Shown: positions 1 to 11,205 of the stretch, piece after piece
How the letters are laid out: each line of letters opens with the position of its first letter
How positions within the stretch are numbered: position 1 is the first letter of the stretch
Source of the DNA: Hyperoplus lanceolatus
Lineage: Eukaryota > Chordata > Actinopteri > Uranoscopiformes > Ammodytidae
Reading direction: 5' to 3'
Length of the DNA: 64,000 nt
NCBI GenBank assembly: GCA_026929865.2
Contig: CM049409.1
Coordinates: 11,222,452 to 11,286,451 of the forward strand
Notes under the pieces: model-generated
Seen by the model: the letters and a program-made list of their open reading frames with translations, nothing else
What the model was told of the DNA's origin: nothing
The model's database searches: none
Position numbers and translations under genes: made by a program

Positions 1-939
1 CGAAACATATGTCGCTTTGGGTCACTTGCTGAGATGACTGAAGCAGCCTTTTCTGAAATAGTTTGTGTCTCCTGAATTTATGTTTAAATAACATACTTTG
101 AGATTATACCAACTTTACTTTCTAACCCTGTTCTGTGCTGATTCTCCATCCCTCCGACTATTCCACCACTTTTTCTAATAACTCTCCTCCCCCACTCCTC
201 TGCAGGCCACCCTTCCCTTCCCAGCATGCTTTGCAGGCCCGGAGGCGCCAGCCGCACCCTGTCCCGTGCAGTCTCCTGCCGTCCCGCTGAAGACCGTGAA
301 ATCCGCATGATTAATAATTATAATTATTGGCAAACGTGCCAGCTGCTCTGTGGCAATGGGCACCTCTGATTTATGATTCTGTAAACGCAAACAGTCATTG
401 TCCATATTCAGAGAAGAAAGGAGGGAAGGCAGGAGGGGAGATGGAGGCAGACGGGGAGTTTTGGACGCCTGCCCTCAAAATATGATTTTATCTTCGGAAG
501 TCAGCAGCCCTGTCCTGCGGGCATTGTCCTCCGCTCCTCCCTCCTTGCGTCCAACCATTGGTCTCTTGTTCTGCCCATGAACCTCACCTAGTCTGTGCTC
601 CATGGAGCATTGCTTTTTGATCTCAGTGGGCTTCAAAGGAGTCTGGGGCCACAGGGTTTCAAGCTTTGTGCACGCAGACTGCTGCCTTTATGAACTGCCT
701 ATCGTTAGCATTGTATTAGCCCTTAGTGTTGAGGTGTATGTCCACAAAGCTGCGTACAGGGGTGAAGGACAATTAATGAATGAAGAAAAGTCAAACTAGC
801 TTGTTTGTTTGGGATAAATCAATCAATTAGCTGGGCATAATTAGACTTTTCTGATCCAATAATAAACTGGGATACAACCAGGAGGCTTTCAAAGTAGGCA
901 AGACTGACATGCATTTTTCACTTCTTATTTGTGTTACCT

Positions 940-941
<2 letters not shown>
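1..941. other. Intergenic DNA, no gene recognised
   Basis: I see no exon with splice sites, no protein-family match and no clear repeat. The short open frames here are unsupported by any domain or codon signal. Confidence 0.6.

Positions 942-999
<58 letters not shown>
942..999. repeat. (TG)n microsatellite
   Basis: Uninterrupted TG dinucleotide run of about 58 bp. The His/Thr-rich open frame on the minus strand is a translation of this repeat. Confidence 0.97.
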
Positions 1000-1002
<3 letters not shown>

Positions 1003-1185
1003 TGCTCTGACTGATGGAGCTACACAATCTGTTCATCAGGCTCTAGGGGTCCGCTGATGTGTCTATCATTGACAGAACGTGGCTATGGATTACCTCGCTC
1101 ATTAATCACCATCAGTGTGGCAGCTTGCACACTCACTCACATAGACATGTAAACACGCACGCACACATGCAAGCACGCAAACACG

Positions 1186-1222
1186 CACGCACGCACGCAC
1201 ACACACACACACACACACACAC
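1186..1222. repeat. (CA)n microsatellite with CACG variants
   Basis: A run of ACGC units followed by pure CA repeats, preceded by a loose stretch of CA/GCA-rich sequence from about 1120. Confidence 0.93.
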
Positions 1223-2525
1223 GCATACACAAATTAATCTCTCTACACACAGAGAGAGTAGTTGTGACAGCTACTGGCCACCAACCTGTCCGCAGCCTAA
1301 TCTCATTAGGGTCCTTCTGGCATCTGGGCCTGTTCTGCTGAGGGATGCTCTGTGATGGAGTGAAAAAGACAAGGCATTCAAGCGTATAATAGATGTTGGC
1401 CTCAGCCAGCGGGTCCTCTTGCTGTTTCCCGTAACTCTGGAAGTAAGAAGAGGAAACACCTACGATACTGTGAAAGGAGATAGAGGGAGACGGAAATTAA
1501 AATTAAAGATTCTGGAGATTTGTGTAATTCTTCACCATTTTAAATTCTAGCTGGTGACAGAAGGCAGATACCACTAAGCAGCAGTGATAAACTGCATGTG
1601 AGCTGGTGGTGGCACAGTGACACCTATCACACCTGTCTGCCACTCTCCAGTCTGCTGCGGGCCTGTCCTGTCCTGTCTAGTCCTGGAGTGCAGCGTTGTA
1701 CCTGTCAGTGTTGTGCAGATGGGCTCCAGTTTTTCCCCAGGTACCTGGGCTAAATACCCGTCATTAATCACCACATAAAGCTTCCCCCGGCGGGAGATGC
1801 CCCAGGTTAAACCACATCAAGAAATAAATTGGCTGAAAAATGTGCTCTGGACGAAAGCTCCGTCCCCGGAGAGGAGAGGAGAGGGGAGAGGAGAGAAGGA
1901 GAATCCGAAAGCAGCCTTCTCTAAGCCCACTAAGTGATCTGTCAATGAGCTAAGCGACATCATCATTCACTTGGCCCCTATCGTGTTCCCGCGGTGCTGA
2001 CAATCTCGGCTGTTTGCTTTCAGATTTATACGCATTCATCTTCTTTATTTGCCTGTGTGGCTATGCTAAGGCCGAGCTTTAACACTTCCAGTGCTAGGCC
2101 TTCATGTCCGCCAGGCTTTGAATAAACACTCCCGAAAGGTTGGAAGCAAACATGGACACAAACATCAGGAGAGGGAAAATGATGCAGACGCATAATGGAG
2201 AACAGCAATGTAACGAGAAGGTGCCATTATTTTTAAGCTCCAAACACAGTGTTCACTATTGGATTTTTTGCTTAATCCACTTTTTTTGGACGCCATTAAA
2301 ACGTATGTAGAGGTGTCAGATTCCAAACCCTTCCCTAAAGTAATCAATATTTATGTTTCTGTGACCAACCTTGAGGTCATGACCCAATCTGAGGACAACA
2401 TTGCTTTAGGGCTCACACTGGTTTAGGGGTTCAATAATAGCAAAACTAATAAAACTAAATTGGGTCACTGCCCTCTGTAATACAAGGTCCCATCAGCAGA
2501 AGAGAGACCTGTCTTCTTGAAGCAC
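1223..2525. other. Intergenic DNA, no gene recognised
   Basis: No coding signal. There is a short GGAGA-rich purine tract near 1870-1900. Confidence 0.55.
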
Positions 2526-2563
2526 TTAATCAATCGATCAATCAATTTATCTATCAATCAAAA
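2526..2563. repeat. Short (ATCA)n repeat
   Basis: Imperfect tandem ATCA units. The LINE tail at 3327-3345 ends in similar AATC units, so this may be another LINE tail or a related insertion scar. Confidence 0.6.
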
Positions 2564-2809
2564 TGTATCCACGCGACATGTTTCATCAAGATAGATGCAA
2601 AGAAAATGAACAGGAAAAATGAAAAGAAATGGAGGGTGCAAAGAAGTAAAAGATAAGCAAAAAATAAAACAAAATCACACAAATACAGTGTATAACAGCA
2701 TAGATATACAAACAGACAATAAAAGTCATGGACCGGAAACCCATGAGATGGCATCACTGTGGCATTCTAAAAAAAACACAACCTTTTCACCTTTGATAAC
2801 TTTATTAAT

Positions 2810-3345
2810 TTGAGTAATCTTAAATTGTTTTTCAAGTGTGTAAATAACCATGTGTCACCACTGTTGTCTGAATTGGCCATCAGACGTCAGAGCTCTCGTC
2901 GGGCAAATACACGAGCCTCCATCAATGGTGATTGTCTTGTTCCAATGCACAAGACATCTTTCGGTCAGTCTGTTTTCTCTGCAAAGGGGGCAAAACTGTG
3001 GAACCTCTTGCCCACTAGTCTAAAACTAGAGACTAATAGCAGCACTTTTAACAGAGAACTTAAACAACGGCTCAAATCAAATCAACAGTGCTCACACAAA
3101 TAATTTACAACTGGTGTATTGTTTGATCATGCTGCCTTTGTTTTACTCTACGTATCCTATATATATATTTGACTTATTATATTGCTGCTCTTGTTTTGAC
3201 TTGTTTATTTTGTTGTTCTTAAAAGCCTCCTGTGGACAGGTGTTGTAAACTAGCATTTATGCTAATACACTGAAAACATTGCATTTGGTTCGTCCAATGT
3301 CATTGTCATGTCCATACACAAATAAAATAAAATCAATCAATCAAG
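2810..3345 (+). mobile_element. 5'-truncated L2/Rex-like LINE, 3' end
   Basis: The open frame at 2813-3103 ends in a segment typical of the extreme C-terminus of L2/CR1/Rex-like reverse-transcriptase proteins: a GQS.F...GAKLWN.LP block followed by F...LK. After the stop comes an AT-rich 3' UTR that terminates in AATAAAATAAA and AATC tandem units, the usual LINE tail. The reverse transcriptase and endonuclease domains are missing, so the copy is a dead 5' truncation. The 5' boundary is not clear. Confidence 0.72.
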
Positions 3346-3759
3346 ATATGATCAAGGACATGTTGTAGTCTAGCAGCCCCGACCTGTCTACCTCAGAGTA
3401 ATGTGTCTGTGGCTGTCCAGTGCGATGATTAATGACCAAATGCATTCCCCTGGTCAGCCTCTGAACCGCTGCTCTATTGATAGCAGTACACCCCTCACTG
3501 CAGCACCTAAGGGCTTCACTCAGCATTCCATTGTGTAGGCTGAACAGTACCAATCTCCTCAGACATCTTACAAAGTAAAATTGTGATGATTGGCATTACC
3601 TGTTACCTTTTCATTGTGGGTTTATCCATGTCAAGTTAACTGATGGTAGCAGGTGTGCTGTTGTATGTTGTTTACCCTTATGTTTTTGTTAAGATAACAT
3701 TTTTTTTAGACGTTTTATCATTTTGCTAATTCCACTTTCTGATGATCATATCTCTCTGC
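3346..3759. other. Intergenic DNA, no gene recognised
   Basis: AT-rich sequence downstream of the LINE tail. I see no feature in it. Confidence 0.5.
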
Positions 3760-3853
3760 CAGTGGTAGAAAGTAGCTAAGTACATTAACTCAAATACTCA
3801 AGTACTTTAGTACATTCATTTACTCACTTGTACATTACTGGAGTATTCCCTTT
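3760..3853 (+). mobile_element. Fragment of a teleost hAT-like MITE
   Basis: It starts CAGTGGTAGAAAGTAGCTAA and continues with repeated AAGTAC/ACTCA motifs. I recognise this as the end of a very common teleost hAT-type element (CAGTGGTGGAAAGTAA start). Only one end is present, so it is a fragment. The family assignment is from memory and not from a search. Confidence 0.65.
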
Positions 3854-5889
3854 AAGGAATTTAAAAAATTCCAAATGATCCAAATGAAACTTTAAGTTGT
3901 ATTAAAGGAAAAATAGATTAATTCTTATTGTTTTATTTTCTTAAAAACTGTTAAAACTATTAGCCAGTAGAGTGTGAATTTTTTAACACATTTTTCTCCT
4001 CAAAACACCTTGTCATTTCTTAAACTTGTGACCATAGTTTTAAAGCAATAGGACCTGAGATGCAAAAATGTTGTCTCTTATAAAAAACAATCTATGTATA
4101 AAGTCAAGCAAACAAACAACCAACCGGTAAATGTATGGCGATGAAAACTCACTCTGTGTCTATTGGATGAATCACAATGCTTTTGGTGATCCTCTGATTT
4201 TCTCTCATGAGGTTCACATTTCTGTTTTTTAGTGAAATATTTCCATTACATTTGGTACAGACATTTATGTTTCACAGGTTGAATTATAATGACTTTGATG
4301 ATCCACTTTTCATCTAGTTCCGTCATCAGGCTAAAACTTTCTTAATTTGTGACCAAATACCAACTTATGACATTTTTTCAGCCTCAACTGTCCTTTTGTG
4401 TTTATGACGATTAGAAAAATGCCACGAAAAACATTGTCTGAAATATCAAACTCAGAATCCAGACTCTAATTGCTGAATTCCATAAACACTATATATTCGT
4501 GATGGTTGACAAAATGTTTATTGTATTTTCTTGAATGTTTGGGAGTTAAGAGAGGCTCTGGTGTCTTTCTCAGTTCATGTTGCTTTTTTTCTGCATATAT
4601 ACCCATGTATACATGCGCAAATAAACAGAAAGTGTTATAGCCAAAAATGTGACTTCATCTGTTTCCAACTCTATAGAGATCACGGCAAAGTCACACAACT
4701 TGAAATCCCACCATAATTCGGAGCTCAAAACGTGGCCTTTACCTCTAGCCATCTATGCACATCAAGTCTTAACACATCACCACACACTTAAAAGGCATAG
4801 CGGTGGACCACAGGCCATTATGTATGTTTAAAAGCAGGGGCATGGTATGCAGCCAGGTTATGCTCCTCTATTCATCTTATTCTTCCTTCACCAGAGCGGT
4901 CGATGTCAGTAGGAGATGGCAGGACAATGGAGGTGATCTCTCTGATCTCAGCGCTTCTATTGTGGCTCCTCATATTATTAATGTTCATCTCCGCGGCCTC
5001 TGTCGCTGCTGCTTCTTCTCCTGCATCACTCAGTCATCTTCTCTCTGCTGGACTTTCTATCAGCTCTAGCCACCTCTGTGCTGTGCTAAAACTCTTTTAC
5101 AGTTTACATAGTATTGGCTATTTTTATATGTTGCATCTCTACTCAATGCCTTTGTTATTTGCACTATTCTCTGTTGCTGCTGTAAAACTGAAAATGTTCT
5201 CACTGTGCGAAAAAGTCTCATGGTATTTGATCTTATCTTACTCTCTCTGTCAAGCACACATGGCTTCACAGAAAACCTTAAACAATTAAAACAATACCCA
5301 TCCAGGTATCCATGTAAGTCACCTTCCCAGCATCATTCACCATAAAAATTTCCCTTTTTCCAGGCCACATGTATCGGTTGTAATAGAAGAAAAAATATGT
5401 TAGCTCTATAGATTTTTTTTCTGATTTGTGCTTTGTCAAACGAACAGCTGCAACAATTTGCTGATACGTGATGCAGCATAGAGGTAAAACCATATTTAAA
5501 TTCTATCCCGACATGCCTTCACTTATTAAAAACCCATAGTCCCCATTTATTCCCAAGGTCTTTGAACTCCTGCAATTGTTAGAAAATGGGAAGACTTTGA
5601 AGGGGATGTTGCCCACTCTCTTCTTTCAAAACACACAAATTTATCAGTGGTGCCGTGGGCTGCCCGTGCCTTGCTGGGCTGTGCTTGGGGTCAAGCTTCC
5701 TTCACTGTGGACGCAGAGTAATTATTAACCTACTGGGATTGTCCCGCGCTCCTCTGGTCATCTGGGACTGCTGGGTGTCAATCGGCAAAGGTCATGACAA
5801 GGCAACACAGTGATGAAGAAAGAGATAGAGAGAGTGGAAATGGACGGACGTAAGGATTTAAAATCTAACCGGAAAATTAGACAACGTTC
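3854..5889. other. Intergenic DNA, no gene recognised
   Basis: AT-rich sequence without exon signals. The 128-residue open frame at 4903-5289 is Leu/Ser-rich with no family resemblance. Confidence 0.5.
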
Positions 5890-6083
5890 TTAAAGGTGCT
5901 CCGAGAAACTTTCAGTTTTTGTTCATTCTCGCGGCCCCTTTGGACAAAAGCAGTAGTGTTTTTACCACACCAGCCTTAGTTCCTGGGTGAGCGTAACATG
6001 TCATTTATGATCATCAAAGAAAAAATTTGACTGTTTCAGAAATATTAACAGTTCAAAACAAAAGTTCCTTGTAGCACCTTTAA
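5890..6083. mobile_element. TTAA-flanked MITE, copy 1
   Basis: The element lies between TTAA at 5890 and TTAA at 6080. Its ends are inverted repeats: AAGGTGCTCCGAGAAACTTT at the left, and AAAGTTCCTTGTAGCACCTT at the right. A related copy lies in atl2 intron 2 (48249-48489) in the opposite orientation, sharing a block in which CCCCTTTGGACAAAAG is read on opposite strands. TTAA duplications with short inverted ends suggest a non-autonomous piggyBac-type element. No transposase is present. Confidence 0.7.
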
Positions 6084-6453
6084 AAAGGTAAAACCAACAA
6101 TTAATTGATTTGACTAACAACCAGTAAAGTATAGAGCGTCCTTTGCAGTTTTGTGCCGTTATTCATAATGCAGTAATGAGTTACAGTAAGGGGACCAATC
6201 ACTACTGATATACAGTACAACAATTCCCAGTAACACTGGACAGTTTGGGGTATGGTCAGCTCTTTTGCTGTCTTTCCGGGGGTTTGACGATGAGTTGATT
6301 GCTCTCTGACAGTTTATAGACCAAACGATTAATCAGTAAATTGAAAAGCTAATAGGCAGGTTCATTGATAATGAAAATATACGTTAGTGGTAGCAGCCCT
6401 ATACTAGCAACTTAATAAACCAAACACCACTGATCTTTTTTTGTGCTCAAAAT
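6084..6453. other. Intergenic DNA, no gene recognised
   Basis: I see no feature between the MITE and the L1 target-site duplication. Confidence 0.5.
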
Positions 6454-6463
6454 GCCATGAATT
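6454..6463. repeat. Left target-site duplication of the L1
   Basis: GCCATGAATT, repeated exactly at 13890-13899 directly after the A-rich tail of the L1. The match fixes both ends of the element. Confidence 0.85.
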
Positions 6464-6602
6464 GAGACTTCCGGTTTAGCATTTGAAGCAGAAGAACGTG
6501 TTGCGCCGAGGCTCCTAGGCGTTCAATGCTTTTTTATATATCATAACACCACACACTACCTGAAAGCCGTTTTTTTTGCTTGGTTATTGATTTTGTTATT
6601 AT

Positions 6603-7475
6603 TTGGTGATGATGGGCCGCAGCAAGCAGAAGGAAAAAGGGCAGAATTCGCCGGAGAAAGAGGCAGCCACGAGGTCGGACTGTCATGGCGGAGTCGACTC
6701 CCTGCCGCCTGATCTAGACAAGCTACACGCCGTGCTGCAATCCGACCAAACAACAACCCTTACTACAACCATGAAAATGGTAGTGAGTGATGCCCTGAGG
6801 CCCATTTCTGCTGCCTTAGATGCTGTCAAGTCAACCACCGACTCGCTGAACCAGAAGATAACCGCCATGGAGACAGCACTGTCGGACCAAAGCGACCGGA
6901 TCACCGCCCTCGAGCAGACATGTGCGCGTTTGCAGTCTGAGAATACACAGCTGATGGCTAAAACCGAAGATGTGGAATCACGGTCACGTCGCAATAATCT
7001 ACGCGTGATTGAAATCCAGGAGAAGATTGAGGGAGCAGACTCAGTAAAGTTCATGGCTACCTCATTCAACGAGGTCCTGGGCGCAGGCTTTTTTTCATCC
7101 CCGCCGGTGCTGGGTAGAGCTCACCGCATTGGCCCAGCGCGCTCGGTGGAGGAAGGCAGGGAGTCCAGCCCTAGAGTCTTTATCGTCCGATTCCACTACT
7201 TCAGCGATAAGGAGCGTGTTCTGAGACGAGAGAGGGATGCACAGCAGCTCAGGTACCATGGACAGGATGTTTACTTTTTCCCCGACATGATCGCCAACAT
7301 AACTAAGAAGAGGGCATCCTTTGCCGGTGTGAAACGCTGCCTACAGGAGAAGCAAGTCAGGTTTTCCCTCCTGTTTCCTGCCCGTCTGCGCATAGAGCAC
7401 CGCGGAGAGAAAAGGTTCTTTGAGTGCCCCAAAGAAGCCCAGGCTTTTTACGATTTGCACTTTTCTGCTCGCTGA
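6603..7475 (+). CDS. L1 ORF1 protein (RNA-binding, trimeric coiled coil)
   Basis: This intact open frame of 290 residues has the L1 ORF1p layout. A basic, polar N-terminus is followed by a heptad-rich coiled coil at about residues 55-125 (repeated L, I and A spacing), then the RRM-like block beginning RSRRNNLRVIEIQEKIEG, then the C-terminal domain with FHYFSDKERVLRRER and RIEHRGEKRFFECPKEA. In L1 elements this protein coats L1 RNA and acts as a nucleic-acid chaperone. Translation could also begin at the second or third ATG (6609 or 6612). It is the only L1 reading frame here without a disabling lesion, which is surprising given the state of ORF2. It is 873 bp from start to stop, a usual length for fish L1 ORF1. 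Confidence 0.88.
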   Translation: MVMMGRSKQKEKGQNSPEKEAATRSDCHGGVDSLPPDLDKLHAVLQSDQTTTLTTTMKMVVSDALRPISAALDAVKSTTDSLNQKITAMETALSDQSDRITALEQTCARLQSENTQLMAKTEDVESRSRRNNLRVIEIQEKIEGADSVKFMATSFNEVLGAGFFSSPPVLGRAHRIGPARSVEEGRESSPRVFIVRFHYFSDKERVLRRERDAQQLRYHGQDVYFFPDMIANITKKRASFAGVKRCLQEKQVRFSLLFPARLRIEHRGEKRFFECPKEAQAFYDLHFSAR

Positions 7476-7529
7476 GGATTTTCAGACTACTGAACTCTCT
7501 CATCCTGTAAGGTAAAAACTAGGGATGGG

Positions 7530-8173
7530 GATCAAAACCCAGTTATATTGTTTACTTTACCAAACAGTTTACAAGTAATGTTTGAAGACAGAGAAGTTTT
7601 GCATGATTTAAGAAGAAAAGATAAATTCACTGAGAAAAATATACGGACCACACTTAAATCCTTTTCGATTTCTGTAAAGGGTATTAAGCTGTGGAATGGA
7701 CTTGATGAAGTTGTCACAGGGAGTTGCAGTTTGCGCAATTTCAAAGCAAATTATATTTCAAAAATTATTGAAAATTACAGACTAATAACCTGAGCACAAT
7801 GTCAATGTCACTTACATATCAATATTGTAAAGAATAATACAGGCCAGCAGTCAGACTTGTTTTTGAATACTTTTGCAGAAGTGTTTTGACTACCAGTTAA
7901 GAAATGGAACAGGCCAAATACAAGGCCACTTCACACTTCATACACTTGGCATTGTCACAGAGAAACTGAACTGTGCTGAACTGATCTTAAAAGCTGAAGC
8001 AATTACATTGAAATTGATTGTGTATTGGACTGCAGATTCTTAAAAAAAAAAAAAAAAAAAAAAAAAATTTATGTGTATGTGTATGTGTATGTATGTGTAT
8101 GTATGTGTATATATGTGTATATATATATATGTGTGTGTATGTATGTATGTATGTATGTATGTATATGTATATG

Positions 8174-8248
<75 letters not shown>

Positions 8249-8470
8249 CTATATATAAAAAAAAATTGTTTTTTGTTTTATTTTTATTTTCTGTAACAGT
8301 AACTGTGTATCTGAATCCGAATTTGATGAAAATGGGGGCGGGACCTGATAAGCCTTTGGCTTCTTCCGTCTCCCTTCGGACAACACAAAGTATGATGTAT
8401 GAATATTTGCAAGAGAAAATTGTGTATTGTGTGGAATTGTCCGAAAGAATAATAAATAAATAAATAAATT
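7530..8470 (+). mobile_element. 5'-truncated LINE inserted between L1 ORF1 and ORF2
   Basis: The frame at 7548-7793 ends with a LINE C-terminal block (SVKGIKLWNGL) related to the GAKLWN block at 2990. The 3' UTR contains the motif GGGACCTGATAAGCC..GGCTTCTTCCGTCTCC (8340-8372), typical of teleost L2/CR1-type LINE 3' ends, and stops in (AAAT)n tandem units at 8448-8469. An A run and TATG/TA microsatellites have expanded inside its 3' UTR. The left edge is approximate, and I could not prove a target-site duplication. Confidence 0.72.
8042..8258. repeat. Compound microsatellite A(26)-(TGTA)n-(TA)n
   Basis: A homopolymer of 26 A is followed by TGTATG/TATG units and then by two (TA)n blocks, each ended by ATAGCTATAT. 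It lies in the 3' UTR of the inserted LINE. The Cys/Val/Tyr-rich frames over it are artefacts. Confidence 0.92.
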
Positions 8471-8683
8471 AAGGACCAGGTTCCGCTTTATTCAAAACCC
8501 GAAAATCAATAACATTTGAGCTTTGCGATTTTCCCTCGCTTTGTTTGGGAAAGTGGGGAGGGTGGGAGGGCTTTATGTGTTTTTGTTCTAGTTGTTTAAC
8601 TGTCTTTTTGTTTAGGGCAAACTACTGTGTCACTGCATGTGTATTTTGACGTATAACTTTGTATGATACCCGGGGGTGATGAT

Positions 8684-8890
8684 ACAAGCAGGGGGGTTAC
8701 CATGGTGAGCTGGAACGTGCGAGGCATGGGCCATCCAATTAAACGAGCAAAGGTTTTCTCCCATCTTAAATCTCTATCTGCCGATATTGTGTTCCTCCAA
8801 GAAACTCACATTAGACCATCAGAGGAGAACCGGCTGCGCTGCAGATGGGCAGGACAGATATTTCAATCCACTTTTTCTAGCAAAGCCTGA
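8684..8890 (+). pseudogene. L1 ORF2 fragment: N-terminus of the AP endonuclease
   Basis: The reading frame contains MVSWNVRGMGHPIKRAKV and DIVFLQETHI. These are the first two conserved blocks of the L1 apurinic-type endonuclease, including the metal-binding Asn and the catalytic Glu of the QET motif. The domain should be about 230 residues, but it breaks off after about 65. At about 8885-8895 the sequence jumps, in another frame, to the linker before the reverse transcriptase. The later catalytic Asp and His blocks are missing. Confidence 0.82.
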
Positions 8891-9389
8891 CTCCACCTTT
8901 TGGGAAACTTTTAAAGTGGTCATGAGAGGTTATATCATTTCATATGAAGGGTCTTTAAAGAAATCTAGAGAAAAACGTTTGAAAGATGTTGACTTGGAGC
9001 TCACCTCGCTGGAGAGCTCCAAGTCAGAGGCACAAATGACCCCCAAACTCTGCAAAATATTCTTAGTCTTAAATACGAGTATAACACTATTTTAACGAGT
9101 CAAGTGAGTGATCAGCTTCTCAGACTTAAGCAACATTATTTTGAATTAGGCGATAAACCACATACTTTGCTGGCCCGCCAGCTCAGAGGGCAACAAGCCA
9201 GCAGATCCATACATACAATAAAATCAAGCAGAGGAGTGGCTTTAACTGACCGGAAAGATAAATAAACACTTTAAGGAGTATTATCAGGAGCTGTATAAAT
9301 CCAAAGCTAATGGTTATATCGAAGCATGGTTAAAAAAGCTAGACATACCAAAACTAGACAGCGCCTCCCGCAAGGCCTTAAACTCTGAA
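8890..9389 (+). pseudogene. L1 ORF2 fragment: linker before the reverse transcriptase
   Basis: The frame DSTFWETFKVVMRGYIIS..SLKKSREKRLKDVD (about 8891-9000) is the charged linker found between endonuclease and reverse transcriptase in L1 ORF2. It continues, with frameshifts and stops (for example after 9092), through LKQHYFELGDKPHTLLARQLRGQQASRSI and FKEYYQELYKS to the reverse-transcriptase start. Confidence 0.7.
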
Positions 9390-10590
9390 TTGTCCCCTGC
9401 AGAAATCACGGACGCTATCAAATCGCTGCATAACGGCAAGAGCCCTGGGCCAGATGGCTTCGTAGTTGAATTTTATAAGAAGTTTGCTGACCAAGTAACC
9501 CCGATCCTGCATAGAATGTTCTCCCACTCAGCCGAAGCGAATAGGCTCCCACCAACACTGTATAACGCAAACATTTCTCTCTTGTTAAAACAAGACAGAG
9601 ATGAAACCCGTCCTCATATCGACCAATTTCCATGCTTAACTTGGATTTCAAAATTTTTACAAAAATTCTGGCAAATAGACTAAACAAATCTATAGAATCC
9701 ATTATTCACACAGATCAGACCGGGTTCATCCCCAATAGGTTTTAATTTTTTGATGTTAGGAGAGTCCTAAATATTATGTATAACAAATTCGACAGCTCTT
9801 CCAAACAAGCAGTTCTGTGTCTGGACGCCGAAAAGGCTTTCGACCAGGTTGAATGGGGATACTTGCTCAAGGTGCTGGAGGAGTTTGGTCTTGGGGCCCC
9901 TTTCATTTCCTGGGTGTGTTAATATATGCCCATCCCACCGCCTCCATTCTAACAAACCAGGAAAGATCCACACCCTTTGCCCTTCAGAGGGGCATGCGCC
10001 AGGGTTGCCCCTTCTCCTCTTTGCGTTGGCCATGGAGCCCCTGGCTATTAGCATAAGAGGGTATGCACTTATAAAGCCAATATCACTAGGTGGGATGGAC
10101 CATAAGATCTCTCTGTATGCAGATGACATCGCCCTCTTTGTAGCCGCCCCCGAGAATTCCATCCCCCACCTACTCCAGCTAATTAATTCTTTTGGCGACG
10201 TTTCGGTTTACACCATAAACTGGCAAAAAAGTGAACTATTGTCTTTAACAGCAGATCTGGACCCAACATTCCTAGCCAATACGCAGTTTAAAACAAATCT
10301 GGTCAGTATAAAGTACCTGGGCATTAAATTATCTAAAAACCCAAAGACACTTTTTAAGTTACATTTTACGGAAAGATTGAACAAACTAAGGAGAACATAG
10401 AGAAATGGAGAACACTACCGATCTCCCTTATTGGCCGTGTGAACGCAGTAAATATGGTCTCCCTGCCGAGATTTCTGTAACTATTTCAGAATGTGCCAAT
10501 TCATATTCCTAAATCTTACTTTAAGTCAATTGATTCTATTATAATGCCTTTCATTTGGGGATCTCAGAAGCCCATCTTCAGAAACCCAGG
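9390..10590 (+). pseudogene. L1 ORF2 fragment: reverse transcriptase
   Basis: Reverse-transcriptase blocks appear in order across shifting frames: SLHNGKSPGPDGFVVEFYKKF (about 9420-9480), [11 protein letters not shown] (about 9706-9740), [13 protein letters not shown] (about 9818-9857, with the first catalytic Asp), MRQGCPFS (about 9992), the YADD catalytic box at 10116-10127, and SIKYLGIKLS (about 10306). The thumb region follows (LPISLIGRVNAV.. MPFIWGSQKP). At least four frameshifts and an in-frame stop at about 10477 prevent expression. Reading stops at 10593, where a hAT element is inserted. Confidence 0.85.
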
Positions 10591-10895
10591 GAGCATGGCG
10601 GCAGGGCTGTCATATAGGGGATAAAGGTTATGACGATTATAAGGGCCCACAGCCAGCTAGGGCCCACACAGCCCCCAGTAGAATCCATGACAAAATGATT
10701 ATGCATACAGTGAACTAATATATAATCATACGAATGAGTCCGAATTAAAACAAAGCCACAAGTCATACAATATTCTAATTTTATTAAATTCAATAACCCC
10801 CTTGGTCCCTTCTTAAAAAATGGTTTGGTCCACCCCGTGGTTTGTTCTTCCTCATTGGAATTAAGTGAGCGCGAGTGCACTCCAGCAGGTCGAGG

Positions 10896-11037
10896 ATGCC
10901 CCGTAAAAAGCACAAGTTCAGCACACCAGAAAAGAGTTGAGAAGGAGGCCAGGAGTATGAGCAGTAGAACAGGGGCCCAGGACATCAAACACTTGTTTTC
11001 TAAGAATGATGAGAGTAAAACTACAGAGGTAGGCTGA
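10896..11037 (+). pseudogene. Possible hAT transposase N-terminal fragment, frameshifted
   Basis: It begins MPRKKHKFSTPEK, then a frameshift leads into KRVEKEARSMSSRTGAQDIKHLFSKN. A lysine-rich start followed by a short 'hydrophobic-FSKN' segment resembles the N-termini of hAT/zf-MYM-like transposases. The match is weak and from memory. It is cut off by a stop at 11035-11037. Confidence 0.4.
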
Positions 11038-11205
11038 AACAATTAGCCTATTAATTAATAATTATGAGCATCTGACGATGGTCAGTTACGTTCAGAGCCG
11101 TCGGACTGCGGACAGGCTTGGGGGGGCCCAAGGCAGAGGGGGCTGCACCCAAAAAAAATAAAAACTTATTTTAATTTATTTTATTTTCTAATTTTTTTAC
11201 TGGCT

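Noticed and set aside
7532..8505. TCAAAACCC at about 7533 and 8493 as target duplication for the inter-ORF LINE
   Set aside because: The right copy lies about 25 bp beyond the AAAT tail, so it does not abut the element. Probably chance or part of the L1 spacer.
10578..11042. 154-residue minus-strand frame across the L1/hAT border
   Set aside because: It crosses a transposon junction, so it cannot be an old gene, and it lacks any motif.
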